Positions 33,991 to 44,754 of a DNA stretch of 64,000 nucleotides are shown here, one piece after another (within the stretch, counting starts at the first letter, position 1; the number at the start of each line of letters is the position of its first letter). The DNA is taken from assembly GCF_040939455.1 (NCBI RefSeq), contig NC_134126.1:3592375-3656374 (forward strand), given 5' to 3'. Source of the stretch: Microcebus murinus (lineage: Eukaryota > Chordata > Mammalia > Primates > Cheirogaleidae). The notes beneath the pieces are model-generated. The model was not told the origin of the DNA. It did no database searches and was given only the letters and a program-made list of their open reading frames with translations. Made by a program: the position numbers and the translations under genes.

Positions 33991-34587
33991 TCTAATAATG
34001 TTTTTTAAAAGCTCATAGAAATAAGGTAAAGACAATTCCCTGCTGTCACTACATGCTCATTTGATTATGTTGTTCAAGTATTTAAATTGCATTTTTGTCT
34101 ATTTCATCTGCCAGAGCTGATGGTGTTACACTTAAACCTTATCATATCTGCATCACTATTTTTATGTTTTCTATTAGCAGGCAGGAGTGTAGCTGTGTTG
34201 ATTTTTGTATTATATTCTCTGCGCACCTTATTTGTCTGGTAACCGCATTTTATGATTTCTTAGGCTTTTAATAACAAAAACAATCAATAAAAATCAATAA
34301 AAATAATTAATTGAGTCATCTTTTCCCCTATCCATCCAGAATCCCCACTCCCAAGGCATTCACTCTAACATGCCCAACAGAAGTGCTCAAGTTCACATTA
34401 TGCTTACAGGGCGCAGAAAATTTAGTCATAGCTACGGTGGCTGTCCATGACATTTAGCCTTTTCAGGATAGTGCCATAACATATCCTAACTTGGAGTCAT
34501 GCTTCATATATGAGGTCTGTTTTTCAACTATCTCCAGGAATCATGGCAATTACTTCTTAGCCTACATTGTTTCATCCTTCACCATTT
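33991..34587. other. Unassigned DNA
   Basis: No gene or named repeat is supported here. Confidence 0.4.
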
Positions 34588-34928
34588 AGGGCTCTGTAGT
34601 AGTCTTACATAGCTGCAAAACATTTTTAAAAAATGTACAAATGCAGTATATAAGAACACCACCCACTTATTATCTTACAGTTTCTGTTCTGAGTCAGGGC
34701 ACAGCTTAGGTGATGTACTGCTCAAAGTCTTACAAGGTTGCAAAAAAAAATGTCAGCAAGTTTGTGGTTTCGGCCTTCTTGACCGTGGATAGATCCTCTG
34801 CTAAGCTCCCACGAGTTGTTTACACAATTCAACTCCTTGTGATTATAGGAATTACATCCCCATTTTGTTGCTGGATGTTGGCTGAGGGCTACCCTTAGAG
34901 TGGAAGAGGTGCCAGCGCTTTATAGTCA
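34588..34928 (-). mobile_element. Ancient LTR-like repeat, first part
   Basis: CTTATTATCTTACAGTTTCT, GTCAGGGCACAGCTTAGGTG, CACAATTCAACTCCTTGTGA and TTGTTGCTGGATGTTGGCTG follow the order of a familiar ancient mammalian LTR family (MaLR/MLT1-like) in reverse. The same family occurs at 11.7 kb. The repeat is cut by the CACACTCC satellite and resumes after it. Confidence 0.55.
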
Positions 34929-34929
34929 G

Positions 34930-37282
34930 ACCACACACACTCACACTCCACACACACTCACACTCCACACACACTCACACTCCACACACACTCACACTCC
35001 ACACACTCACACTCCACTCACACTCCACACACACTCACACTCCACACACTCACATTCCACACACACTCACACTCCACACACTCACATTCCACACACACTC
35101 ACACTCCACACACACTGACACTCCACACACACTCACACTCCACACACACTCACACTCCACACTCACTCACACTCCACACACTCACACTCCACTCACACTC
35201 CACACACACTCACACTCCACACTCACTCACACTCCACACACTCACATCCCACACACACTCACACTCCACACACTCTCACACTCCACACACATTCCACACA
35301 CACTCACACTCCACACACTCTCACACTCCACACACACTCACAATCCACACACACTCACACTCCACTCACACTCCACACACACTCACAATCCACACACACT
35401 CACACTCCACTCACACTCCACACACACTCACACTCCACACACTCACACTCCACACACTCACATTCCACACATACTCACACTCCACTCAAACTCCACACAC
35501 ACTCACACTCCACACACACTCTCCACACACACTCACACTCCACACACACTCCACACACTTACATTCCACACACACACTCCACACACTCTCACACTCCACA
35601 CACATTCCACACACTCTCACACTCCACACACACTCACAATCCACACACACTCACACTCCACTCACACTCCACACACACTCACACTCCACACACTCACACT
35701 CCACACACACTCACACTCCACACACTCACATTCCACACACACTCACACTCCACTCAAACTCCACACACACTCACACTCCACACACACTCTCCACACACAC
35801 TCACACTCCACACACACTCCACACACTTACATTCCACACACACACTCCACACACTCTCACACTCCACACACATTCCACACACACTCACACTCCACACACA
35901 CTCACATTCCACACACTGACACTCCACACACACATTCCACACACATTCATATTCCACACACACTCCACACACACTCACATTCCACACACAATCACATTCC
36001 ACACACACTCTCCACACACACTCACACTCCACACACAATCCACACACACTCACATTCCACACACACATTCCACACACACACTCCACACACACATTCCACA
36101 CACACTCCACACACACTCACATTCCACACACACTCACTCTCCACACACAATCCACACACACTCTACACACTCACACTCCACACACACTCACACTCCACAC
36201 ATACACATTCCACACACACACTCCACACACTCTCCACACACTCACATTCCACACACACTCACACTCCACACACTCTCACACTCCACACATTCTCACACTC
36301 ACACTCCGAACACACTCACACTCCACACACTCACATTCCACACACACTCACACTCCACACACATTCCACACACACTCACACTCCACACACACTCCACACA
36401 CACTCACACTCCACACACACATTCCACACACACACTCCACACACACTCACACTCCACACACATATTCCACACACACACTCCACACACTCCACACACACTC
36501 ACACTCCACACACACATTACACACACACTCCATTCCACACACACCCACACTCCACACACCCTCCACACACACTCACATTCCACACACATTCACATTCCAC
36601 ACACTCACACTCCACACACACTCACACTCCACACACTCATATTACACACACACTCACACTCCACACACTCTCACACTCCACACACTCTCACACACACTCA
36701 CACTCCACACACTCACATTACACACACTCTCACACTCCACACACTCTCACACTCCATACACTCACATTCCACACACACTCACACTCCACACACACTCCAC
36801 ACACTCACATTCCACACACACTCACACTCCACACACTCTCACACTCCACACACACTCCACACACACTCCACACACTCACATTCCACACACACTCACACTC
36901 CACACACTCTCACACTCCACACACTCACATTCCACACACACTCACACTCCACACACACTCCACACACTCACATTCCACACACACTCACACTTCACACACT
37001 CACATTCCACACACACTCACACTCCACACACTCTGCACACACTCACATTCCACACACACTTACACTCCACACACACTCACATTCCACACACACTCACACT
37101 CTACACACACATCCCACAACACTCACACTCCACACACACTCACACTCCACACACACTCACGCTCCACACACACTCACGCTCCACACACACACTCCACACA
37201 CACTCACATCCCACAACACTCACACTCCACACACACTCACACTCCACACACACTCACACTCCACACACACTCACATCCCATA
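34930..37282. repeat. 2.35-kb CACACTCC satellite
   Basis: Tandem array built from ACACACTCACACTCCAC-type units of roughly 12-17 bp, with variants ending ATTCC, AATCC, ATCCC or missing ACAC blocks. The plus strand is A/C/T with almost no G. Larger-scale repetition is visible: the rare variants TCCACTCAAA (35481 and 35749) and CCACACACTTACATTCC (35551 and 35819) both recur 268 bp apart, so a block was duplicated recently. The open frames across it (72, 120 and 61 codons) encode low-complexity Thr/His/Pro or Cys/Val/Glu repeats and are artefacts. Confidence 0.97.
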
Positions 37283-37360
37283 TACATTCAAAACCTTGCT
37301 GTTCCCTTCCTCAAGGCCAGCAGGAGAATCTCCCTCTCTAATTTGATAAAACAGAGTCTT
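37283..37360 (-). mobile_element. Ancient LTR-like repeat, second part
   Basis: CTTCCTCAAGGCCAGCAGGA followed by GAATCTCCCTCTCTAATTTG is the expected continuation of the repeat that stops at 34928. The satellite therefore grew inside the older element. Confidence 0.5.
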
Positions 37361-38182
37361 CTATTACAAAACATAATAAAGGTAGTGATAGCCTGTGACT
37401 TTTGCCATTCAATGTAACTTAAGTGGGTTACTCTAGATTGTGTCTACCGCAGGCAATTTAAAACAATATATTTTATGCTTTTCATATTGTTACTGATCTG
37501 TAGTTCACCTGAAACCCACTATTCAAATCAAAGCCCTTCCAATAAACACTTATTTTTAAAACTACATATTAAGATAGTTTAGTGAATAAGTGCTATTTTA
37601 ATATTGCAAATAACTCTATGAAAGTTATCAAAATTTCAATATCACGTGTTTCAGTATTTTTCACCTGGACAGCAATTGATAAATAGTGGTTTTAGTGATG
37701 ATATTATACTGAATACCAAAATCAGACTTGATTAACTGATCTTTAATGATTACACAAACTGTTAACATTGCAGTATTTATTGCAGATTAATTCTGCTTTT
37801 ATATATGTAACTAAATGACTGTGCTTACATGTAATTAATAAAAAGAAGTAGACTAAAATCATTAAAAAGTAAATAATACATTTCAGTTTCTACATAGGAT
37901 AGTTTCACTATCATTCTGTTGTTTCTTCTATTTTGAGTAAATGACATACAATTACAAAAAACGTACTGATTTATTTTGCTTTACTGATATATAAAATTTA
38001 TCTTTTTCATTATAATTTTTTCACTCCCAAGTTTTATTTATCTGCTACTACATAGATAAATGGGCTTTATTATGGTTCATATTTGCTTATTATATTTCCT
38101 TTTTCTAACTTGACTTCCTTTATTATTTTGTTTTAAGCATGTTTTTTTGACAATATATTGTTGTATTTGATTTTTCAAATTC
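37361..38182. other. Unassigned AT-rich DNA
   Basis: No gene or named repeat is supported here. Confidence 0.4.
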
Positions 38183-38645
38183 ACAATCACAAAGCTGTGG
38201 AAACAACCCAAGTGCCCACCAATTCATGAGTGGATTAATAAAATGTGGTATATGTATACCATGGAGTACTAGTCAGCTTTAAGAAACAATGGCCATCTAG
38301 CACCTCTTGTATATTCCTGGATACAGCTGGAACCCATTCTACTAAGTGAAGTATCTCAAGACTGGAAAAACCAGCACCACATGTACCCACCAGCAAATTG
38401 GTATTAACAGATCAACACCTAAGCGGACATATAGGAGTAACACTTATCGGGTGTCGGGAGGGTGGGAGGGGGGAGTAGGGGATGGGTGTATACAACCAAA
38501 CGAAGTGAGATGTGCAACGTTTAGGGGATGGACACACTTGAAGGTCTTACTCAAGGGGGGAGGGGGCATGGGGAATATATGTAACCTTAACGCTTGCACC
38601 CCCATAATACGCTAAAATAAAGATAAATAAATTTTAAAAAAAATT
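38183..38645 (+). mobile_element. Strepsirrhine L1 3' end with intact 3' UTR
   Basis: Short 5'-truncated L1: ORF2 end (GTGGATTAATAAAATGTGGT, CTGGAACCCATTCTACTAAG) then a 3' UTR with a G-rich tract (GGGAGGGTGGGAGGGGGGAG, 38456-38475), GATGTGCAACGTTTAGGGGA and the terminal CACCCCCATAATACGCTAAA followed by an AATAAA signal and A-rich tail. This is the best reference in the window for the 3' end of the young L1 family. Confidence 0.92.
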
Positions 38646-39785
38646 TTTAATTAAAAGAAAAACACATACTGTAATGTAAGAGAAGTAAAAGATAATTGCA
38701 AACTATTCTTGATTTTACTAGTGCTTTATTAATAAATCTGCCTTAATCAAGGATTAAAATAAATAAATAAATAAAATGTAGAAATGAAAGAGGAGTATTC
38801 TGTCACTTAGCTTGACTGTGGTTCTTCTGTGGCTCTCTCTGTTCCAGTTTTTTAGTAGCTAACCCTACTTTGTTACCCCATCTAATGCACATTTGTTACT
38901 CCTAGATCTGTGAGCTGCAAATAAATAAATAAATACAATAATGAAAAAAAAAAATCTAATCTACCTGAGTGACTGTGCTTGCCTGGCCACTGCCTGACTT
39001 CTCGGGTGTCATCTCTATTGGATGCTCATCTCCCGCCTCACCCCATCCTGCTCATGCCCTCTTCATTCCTGCCACCCTATAGTTTTATTTCCTATATTGT
39101 AGGTTCGATCAACAGAGGGAGACACTTTATTTTTAATTCTAGATAGTCTACTAACTACCAATAAACAACTCCCAACTTAGGACAATTCTTGGACAAGATG
39201 GCGGGAAAATCTTCTTTTTTACTTAAATTTGTCATTTGTAAAAGGTTTTAGAATCTTTGGATTTCTAATTCTAAGGCTAGGATTCTATAATTTCACAGGC
39301 TTAATGTCATTTTCTCATGTATTTTATGCTTACAAGGTTTTCTGTTTTCTCTCAATTATTTCAAAATATATTCTTAATCATGCTATCATTTTCACAAACT
39401 TCATGCTGAAACTTGCTAAAGAGAAATCTGAGTAGATTAGCAATTACAACATGTTTGTATTCAGCACAATGCCCTCTTAGCTATTCAAGGCTTAGCTTTT
39501 TAAAATGTTCCCACTCATTTCTTCTCATTATCATTTTTAAAAATTTTCTAAAAATATGAAACTTGAATACTTGCATGTGAAAACTGACTTAATTTTTCTG
39601 ATCAACTTCTATTTATATGTCATATCTGTTATTTTACGTTATTAGAGCAAAAAAGTTCTTTTTTTCTAACCAAGTGCTCATACTTATTTTTAGCCCTCAT
39701 TTCTGGATTAGACATTCTGGCAGTTATTTCTGAGATTCACAGTGTCTCAGGCAGACAGCGGGCGGGAAGAAGCCGCGCCGCTGAG
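38646..39785. other. Unassigned DNA
   Basis: Mostly AT-rich. Short AAAT runs occur at 38757-38775 and 38920-38935. No gene is supported. Confidence 0.4.
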
Positions 39786-41646
39786 GGGGGGGGTGTTAGG
39801 CCACTGGGGAGCACGGGGGGGGGGTTTAGGCCACTGGGAGCGCCGCGGGGGGGGGGCAGGCCACTGGGAGCGCCACAGGGGGGGGCAGGCCACTGGGAGC
39901 GCCGCGGGGGGGGGGGGGCAGGCCACTGGGAACTCCAGGGGGGGCAGGCCACTGGGAGCGCCGCGGGGTGGGGGGCAGGCCACTGGGAGGGGGGGGCAGG
40001 CCACTGGGAGCGCCGCGGGGTGGGGGGCAGGCCACTGGGAGCGCGGGGGGGGGGGGCAGGCCACTGGGAGCGCGCGGGGGGGGGCAGGCCACTGGGAGCG
40101 CGCGGGGGGGGGCAGGCCACTGGGAGCCCCGGGGGGGGGCAGGCCACTGGGAGCGCTGCGGGGGGGGGCAGGCCACTGGGAACTCCGCAGGGGGGGGCAG
40201 GCCACTGGGAGCGCCGCGGGGGGGGGCAGGCCACTGGGAGCGCGGGGTTGGGGGGGGCAGGCCACTGGGAGCGCCGCGGGGGGGGGGGGCAGGCCACTGG
40301 GAGCGCCGCGGGGGGGGGCAGGCCCTGGGAGCCCCGCGGGGGGGCAGGCCACTGGGAGCGCCGCGGGGGGGGGGGCAGGCCACTGGGAGCCCCGCGGGGG
40401 GGCAGGCCACTGGGAGCGCCGCGGGGGGGGGCAGGCCACTGGGAGCGCGGGGTGGGGGGCAGGCCACTGGGAGCCCCGCGGGGGGGGGCAGGCCACTGGG
40501 AGCGCGGGGTGGGGGGCAGGCCACTGGGAGCCCCGCGGGGGGGCAGGCCACTGGGAGCGTGGGGTCGGGGGGCAGGCCACTGGGAGCGCCTCAGGGGGGG
40601 GGCAGGCCACTGGGAGCGCGGGGTCGGGGGGCAGGCCACTGGGAGCCCCGCGGGGGGGGGCAGGCCACTGGGAGCGCGGGGTCGGGGGCAGGCCACTGGG
40701 AGCGCGGGGTCGGGGGGCAGGCCACTGGGGGGGGGGGGCAGGCCACTGGGAGCGCGGGGTGGGGGGGCAGGCCACTGGGAGCCCCGCGGGGGGGGGGGGC
40801 AGGCCACTGGGAGCGCGGGGGGGGGGGCAGGCCACTGGGAGCCCCGCGGGGGGGGGCAGGCCACTGGGAGCGCGGGGGGGGGCAGGCCACTGGGAGCGCG
40901 GGGTGGGGGGCAGGCCACTGGGAGCGGGGGGGGGGGCAGGCCACTGGGAGCCCCGCGGGGGGGGCAGGCCACTGGGAGCGGCGGGGTCGGGGGGCAGGCC
41001 ACTGGGAGCGGGGGGGGGGGGGCAGGCCACTGGGAGCGCGGGGGTGGGGGGGCAGGCCACTGGGAGCCCCGCGGGGGGGCAGGCCACTGGGAGCGCGGGG
41101 TCGGGGGGCAGGCCACTGGGAGCGCCGCGGGGGGGGGGGCAGGCCACTGGGAGCGCCGCGGGGGGGGGGCAGGCCACTGGGAGCGCGGGGGGGGGGGCAG
41201 GCCACTGGGAGCCCCGCGGGGGGGGGGCAGGCCACTGGGAGCGCGGGGTCGGGGGGCAGGCCACTGGGAGCGCGGGGTCGGGGGGCAGGCCACTGGGAGG
41301 GGGGGGGCAGGCCACTGGGAGCCCCGCGGGGGGGGGCAGGCCACTGGGAGCGCGGTGGGGGGGGGGGCAGGCCACTGGGAGCCCCGCGGGGGGGGCAGGC
41401 CACTGGGAGCGCGGGGTCGGGGGGCAGGCCACTGGGAGCGCAGGGGGGGGGGCAGGCCACTGGGAGCCCCGCGGGGGGGGCAGGCCACTGGGAGCGCGCG
41501 GGGGGGCAGGCCACTGGGAGCCCCGCGGGGGGGGGCAGGCCACTGGGAGCGCGGGGTTGGGGGGCAGGCCACTGGGAGCGCGGGGGGGGGGGCAGGCCAC
41601 TGGGAGCGCCGCGGGGGGGGCAGGCCACTGGGAGCGCCGCGGGGCG
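39786..41646 (+). repeat. G-rich minisatellite, about 65 copies of ~28 bp
   Basis: Every unit contains GGCAGGCCACTGGGAGC followed by a short GC-rich variable part and a run of about 5-12 G. Variable parts include GCCGC, GCGCGGGGTC, CCCCGC and AACTCC. From about 40.38 kb on, CCCCGC-type and CGCGGGGT(C/G)-type units often alternate, giving a loose two-unit repeat. One unit (at 40321) lacks the CA of CCACT. The first two units are the most divergent. Because unit length varies and stop codons are absent, open frames of up to 719 codons arise on both strands; these are not proteins. G-runs plus the internal GGG can form G-quadruplexes on the plus strand. Confidence 0.97.
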
Positions 41647-41815
41647 CTGCGGCCCTCAGGGACAGAGCCCGCGGCCTCTCTCCTCCCCGGCGCGCGCTCC
41701 TTCCTTAAGGCCTGGCGCCGCGCCTGTCTGCCGAGCCGCTGTCGCTGGAGGCACGGGCGCCCCCGCGGAGGCGGAAACAGGGACCGTGAGCGCGGGGCCG
41801 CCGGCGGCAGACGGA
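41647..41815. promoter_or_regulatory. CpG-rich block at the array's end
   Basis: A GC- and CpG-dense stretch (GAGCCCGCGGCCTCTCTCCT, CCCCGGCGCGCGCTCCTTCC, GGGCCGCCGGCGGCAGACGG). It meets the look of a CpG island together with the minisatellite. No TATA box, start codon context or exon can be defended, so a promoter role is only a possibility. Part of it may derive from the LTR-like repeat that follows. Confidence 0.4.
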
Positions 41816-42056
41816 CAGACGGCGGCGAGGAATGCAGCCGCCGGCCTAGGAAACGGGCAGCTTCTGGCAATGGGGAAGGCAAGGAAGGGACCGGCTTCTA
41901 GAGCTTTTCAAGATACACGGAGCCCTGCTGACAGCTTGATTTTAGCCTGGTGACACACATTTCTGCCTTTGAACATCCAAAACTGGAAGATAATAAATTT
42001 GCATAGTTTGAAGTCACTGAATCTGTGGTAATTTGTTACAGTAATCAGAGAAAATT
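41816..42056 (+). mobile_element. 3' part of an ancient LTR (MaLR/MLT1-like)
   Basis: GAGCCCTGCTGACAGCTTGA, TTTTAGCCTGGTGACACACA, AACTGGAAGATAATAAATTT and AATCTGTGGTAATTTGTTAC follow the order of the 3' end of MaLR-type LTRs, including the AATAAA polyadenylation signal. The segment before it (GAATGCAGCCGCCGGCCTAG, GCAGCTTCTGGCAA) also fits. Non-coding. Confidence 0.7.
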
Positions 42057-43404
42057 TATCGACTATCCTATTAAACAGGGGCTGCGTTCTCAGCTTTGCT
42101 AACTTACTAGCATGGCGTGTGATTCTTAAAATCTGTGCACAAGTTTCAGTTCTTAAATAGGTACAATATCTTCCTTGCACCAGTTTCATATTACATGAAA
42201 TTATGTATGAAATCCATCTGTCAAATAATATGGAAAACACTCTGTCAAAACAAAGTATTGGTTCTTTTTAGTTTTTATTGCAATTAGTAAGAATTACCAG
42301 CCTGGAATCTGTTAGTGAACCACAGTGCTTTGGGACCTGATGTTTACACAACGTGTAACCTACATAACGTGTAGATTTCTCTCGTAGATTCTGGAACTCC
42401 TACCTCGCTGAGTTTTAATAATTGCTGGAATCTTCACGGCGTGCCTGTTAGGGAATACTGCTTGTCCTGCTATGCTAATTACTTACGTGTTCTTTGTTCC
42501 CTAGGAAACCTCTTGGGCTTCCATTTAATATCTGCTTTGCTCTATCTGCTCTATTTTCTGAGTCTCTGTTTTTAATTCTACCTCTGTCCTGTTACTGCAG
42601 CCACACGTTTTGTTTGGTGGCGTCCCATGCTTAACCCCTTTCCTACCCTACAGCCCTCATTCTCTCCTCCTTTCAGTCCTTTCACCTTTCTCCATGATTT
42701 GTTCTTCTTACATTTACAGAGGCTACATTTTGTGTGTGTGAAGAAAAAGAAATGAATGAAAATAACACAGTAATCTTTTAAAGAGCTAATTAATGCTAAA
42801 ATTAGCTCAATGATAATATAATGATTCAAAAATGTGTTGCCAAACTGGAAATTGGATCAAGTCTATCAGTATCACGATGGAATTTAGAGTTAGGATAAAG
42901 TTACTCATTTCCTAAGAAGATGTCACACTTGAACTTTTATTGATTGTGTCTTTTTAAGGTTACCTTAGGTTTCAACATTTTAACAGCACATTCAGAGAAA
43001 AGGAAAAAATTCTAATAAGATTACTGCTTGAGTATGTATTTTAACACATGTAGAATTCTGGAAAGAAATATGTATATGAAGTGATTATTTTTTCTATCTG
43101 GCTTACATATTTTACATATGTAAATATATTACATGTCTTTGGGAAAAGTACTGTTAGGAAAAAAAATACCTGCCCAAGCACTTACTAAGAAATTTGAAAT
43201 GACTAAGCAATTGTCATATCTAAGATTAAGTCTAAGATTTTAAATGTTCTTAAACCTCGAAAACCTAATTGAATATAAATGGGATACTTGTAACATTGTA
43301 TTTTGTTTATAAAAATATCCAATTTTTCTTTCTGTAAAAATTCATCAATGTGATGTCTGTATTCTTTTTTATTTCCTCTATTTAACAATACTATTCTGCT
43401 GCCA
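42057..43404. other. Single-copy DNA, no gene supported
   Basis: Open frames of 110 codons (41908-42240), 83 codons (42578-42829) and 61 codons (43203-43388), all minus, have no known domain; the first overlaps the LTR remnant. Confidence 0.4.
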
Positions 43405-43418
43405 TTTACCCACCTCTT

Positions 43419-43729
43419 TTTTTTATTTTAGCAAATTATGGGGGTACAAACGGTTTGGTTACATGTTATGACTTTGCCACATTCCAACCATGATTTGAGA
43501 CGTACCCTTACCCCCCTACAATGCTAACCGCGTCCATTAGTTGTGAGTTTACCACCCCCAACCGCCCTACCCCCAAAGAATATTACTACCATGTGAGCAC
43601 CTTAGTGTTGATCAGTTACCTCTTACATTTTCCTGGATAGAGCTTGAGCCCATCCTCCGAAGTGAGGTATCACAAGAATGGAAGAACAGGCTCCACATGT
43701 ACTCGCCATCAAACTGGCACTGATCAACA
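43419..43729 (-). mobile_element. Very short L1 with 5' inversion
   Basis: The left part (43419-about 43622, minus) is the L1 3' UTR with A-tail complement and ACCCCCATAATTTG complement. The right part (about 43623-43729, plus) is the ORF2 end (CTGGATAGAGCTTGAGCCCA, GAGGTATCACAAGAATGGAA). The internal ends overlap by about 12 bp (CTGATCAACA). Near-identical flanks TTTACCCACCTCTT (43405-43418) and TTTATCCACCCTCTT (43730-43744) are the target duplication. A 311-bp twin-primed L1 is unusually compact. Confidence 0.9.
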
Positions 43730-43744
43730 TTTATCCACCCTCTT

Positions 43745-44167
43745 ACTAAAGAAATAAAAAAGTTGTTTTTTTTTAAAAAAAATGTCCTACTAAGAGTTTT
43801 CTAAAAAAAGTTCCTCAAATATGAAGGCTCAGCATTTAACAAAATTAAGAAATGATAATAAAAATCAGTATTCTACCTTTGTTGACATATTAGCTTGAAA
43901 TACATTAATATACATGTAAAACTCTAATGCAAAGTTTGCAATCTGATGGTCTATAGATCAGACCTGACTTTGAGATATAGTTTAGCCATTTAAGAACTGC
44001 CATAATTGTTAGTGTTTGTGTTTTTGTGGTGTGTGTGTGTATGTGTATGTTTTTAATGAAGGAACATCTTATAAGTACCTGAAAATGTTTTGGTTTGTTT
44101 AATTTTAGGGTTTGCTTTTTGGGAGCCTGAAAGCCCACATTTTACTTATTGACAATTGGTCAGAAGA
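43745..44167. other. Unassigned DNA with a short TG tract
   Basis: No gene. A TG-rich stretch lies at 44010-44055. Confidence 0.4.
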
Positions 44168-44173
44168 GTGGAT
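44168..44173. repeat. 6-bp target duplication, left copy
   Basis: GTGGAT, repeated at 44755-44760 on the other side of the solo LTR. Confidence 0.85.
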
Positions 44174-44754
44174 TGTCGTGGCCCAATTTCAGAGCGGGGG
44201 ATGACATACACAGAACATATACTTAAGACGCAGACAAACAGAGTTGGCTGTAGCCCCGGAAGAAAAAATGACACAGAGACAAGAGACGGTTTCGGACTGC
44301 AGCACTGAAAAAGTGCTGGTCAATTTATTATACACAGTTTAACTGGGCGAGCGTCCCGCAGCTATTTTCTCATGCCAGCTACTTTCCCAGCTACTTTTTG
44401 GAACGTGACTTCCCACAGCCAACAACACCTGCTTTTCCAGTCAAAGCAAAAAGCACGGCCTTCTACAAGAGGTGTCTTTGATGTTGGACACCGTTTTCGG
44501 ATAACAATCTCGGCTGGAGTGCGAGACCTTGAATTCTAGAGCATCTTGCAGCGCCCAGCCCGCGTGCTGGTTGCCAGGCAGCCTTGGCTGGCACCGAGGC
44601 CACAGGTCCCTGGGCGTTTGCCTGGAGAAACAGTCCCTTCAGCCGCTCAGCAAGCCACGGCCTGCTAATCGTGGGAACAAGCAAGGGGCTCCCGCTCTGC
44701 TGACTGGGGGTCTCAGCCCATCTGACCCCGGGACGGCCGCTGCAGCTCCCTTCA
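44174..44754 (-). mobile_element. Solo LTR of a class II-type endogenous retrovirus
   Basis: A 581-bp GC-rich block, on the minus strand beginning TGAAGGGAGCTGCAGC and ending GGCCACGACA, so it has the TG...CA ends of a retroviral LTR. The AATAAA polyadenylation signal is at 44324-44329 (minus), about 150 bp before the 3' end, leaving room for R and U5. An exact 6-bp duplication GTGGAT flanks it; 6 bp is characteristic of betaretrovirus-like (class II, ERVK) integration. No internal gag, pol or env sequence remains, as expected after recombination between two LTRs. High CpG and an exact duplication suggest a recent insertion. The minus-strand frame at 44463-44888 runs through it and is partly LTR-derived. 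Confidence 0.82.
44324..44329 (-). promoter_or_regulatory. LTR polyadenylation signal
   Basis: AATAAA on the minus strand (TTTATT on plus), positioned as expected upstream of the R/U5 end of the LTR. Confidence 0.6.

Noticed and set aside
34900..37282. A CRISPR-like or regularly spaced repeat array.
   Set aside because: Units are contiguous and of varying length without unique spacers, and the surrounding DNA is primate. It is a simple satellite.
39737..41953. Very long open frames on both strands (719, 711, 661, 611 and 562 codons).
   Set aside because: They translate the G-rich minisatellite into Gly/Arg/His or Pro/Ala repeats in several frames at once. Stop codons are simply absent from the unit; there is no domain, exon structure or conserved start.
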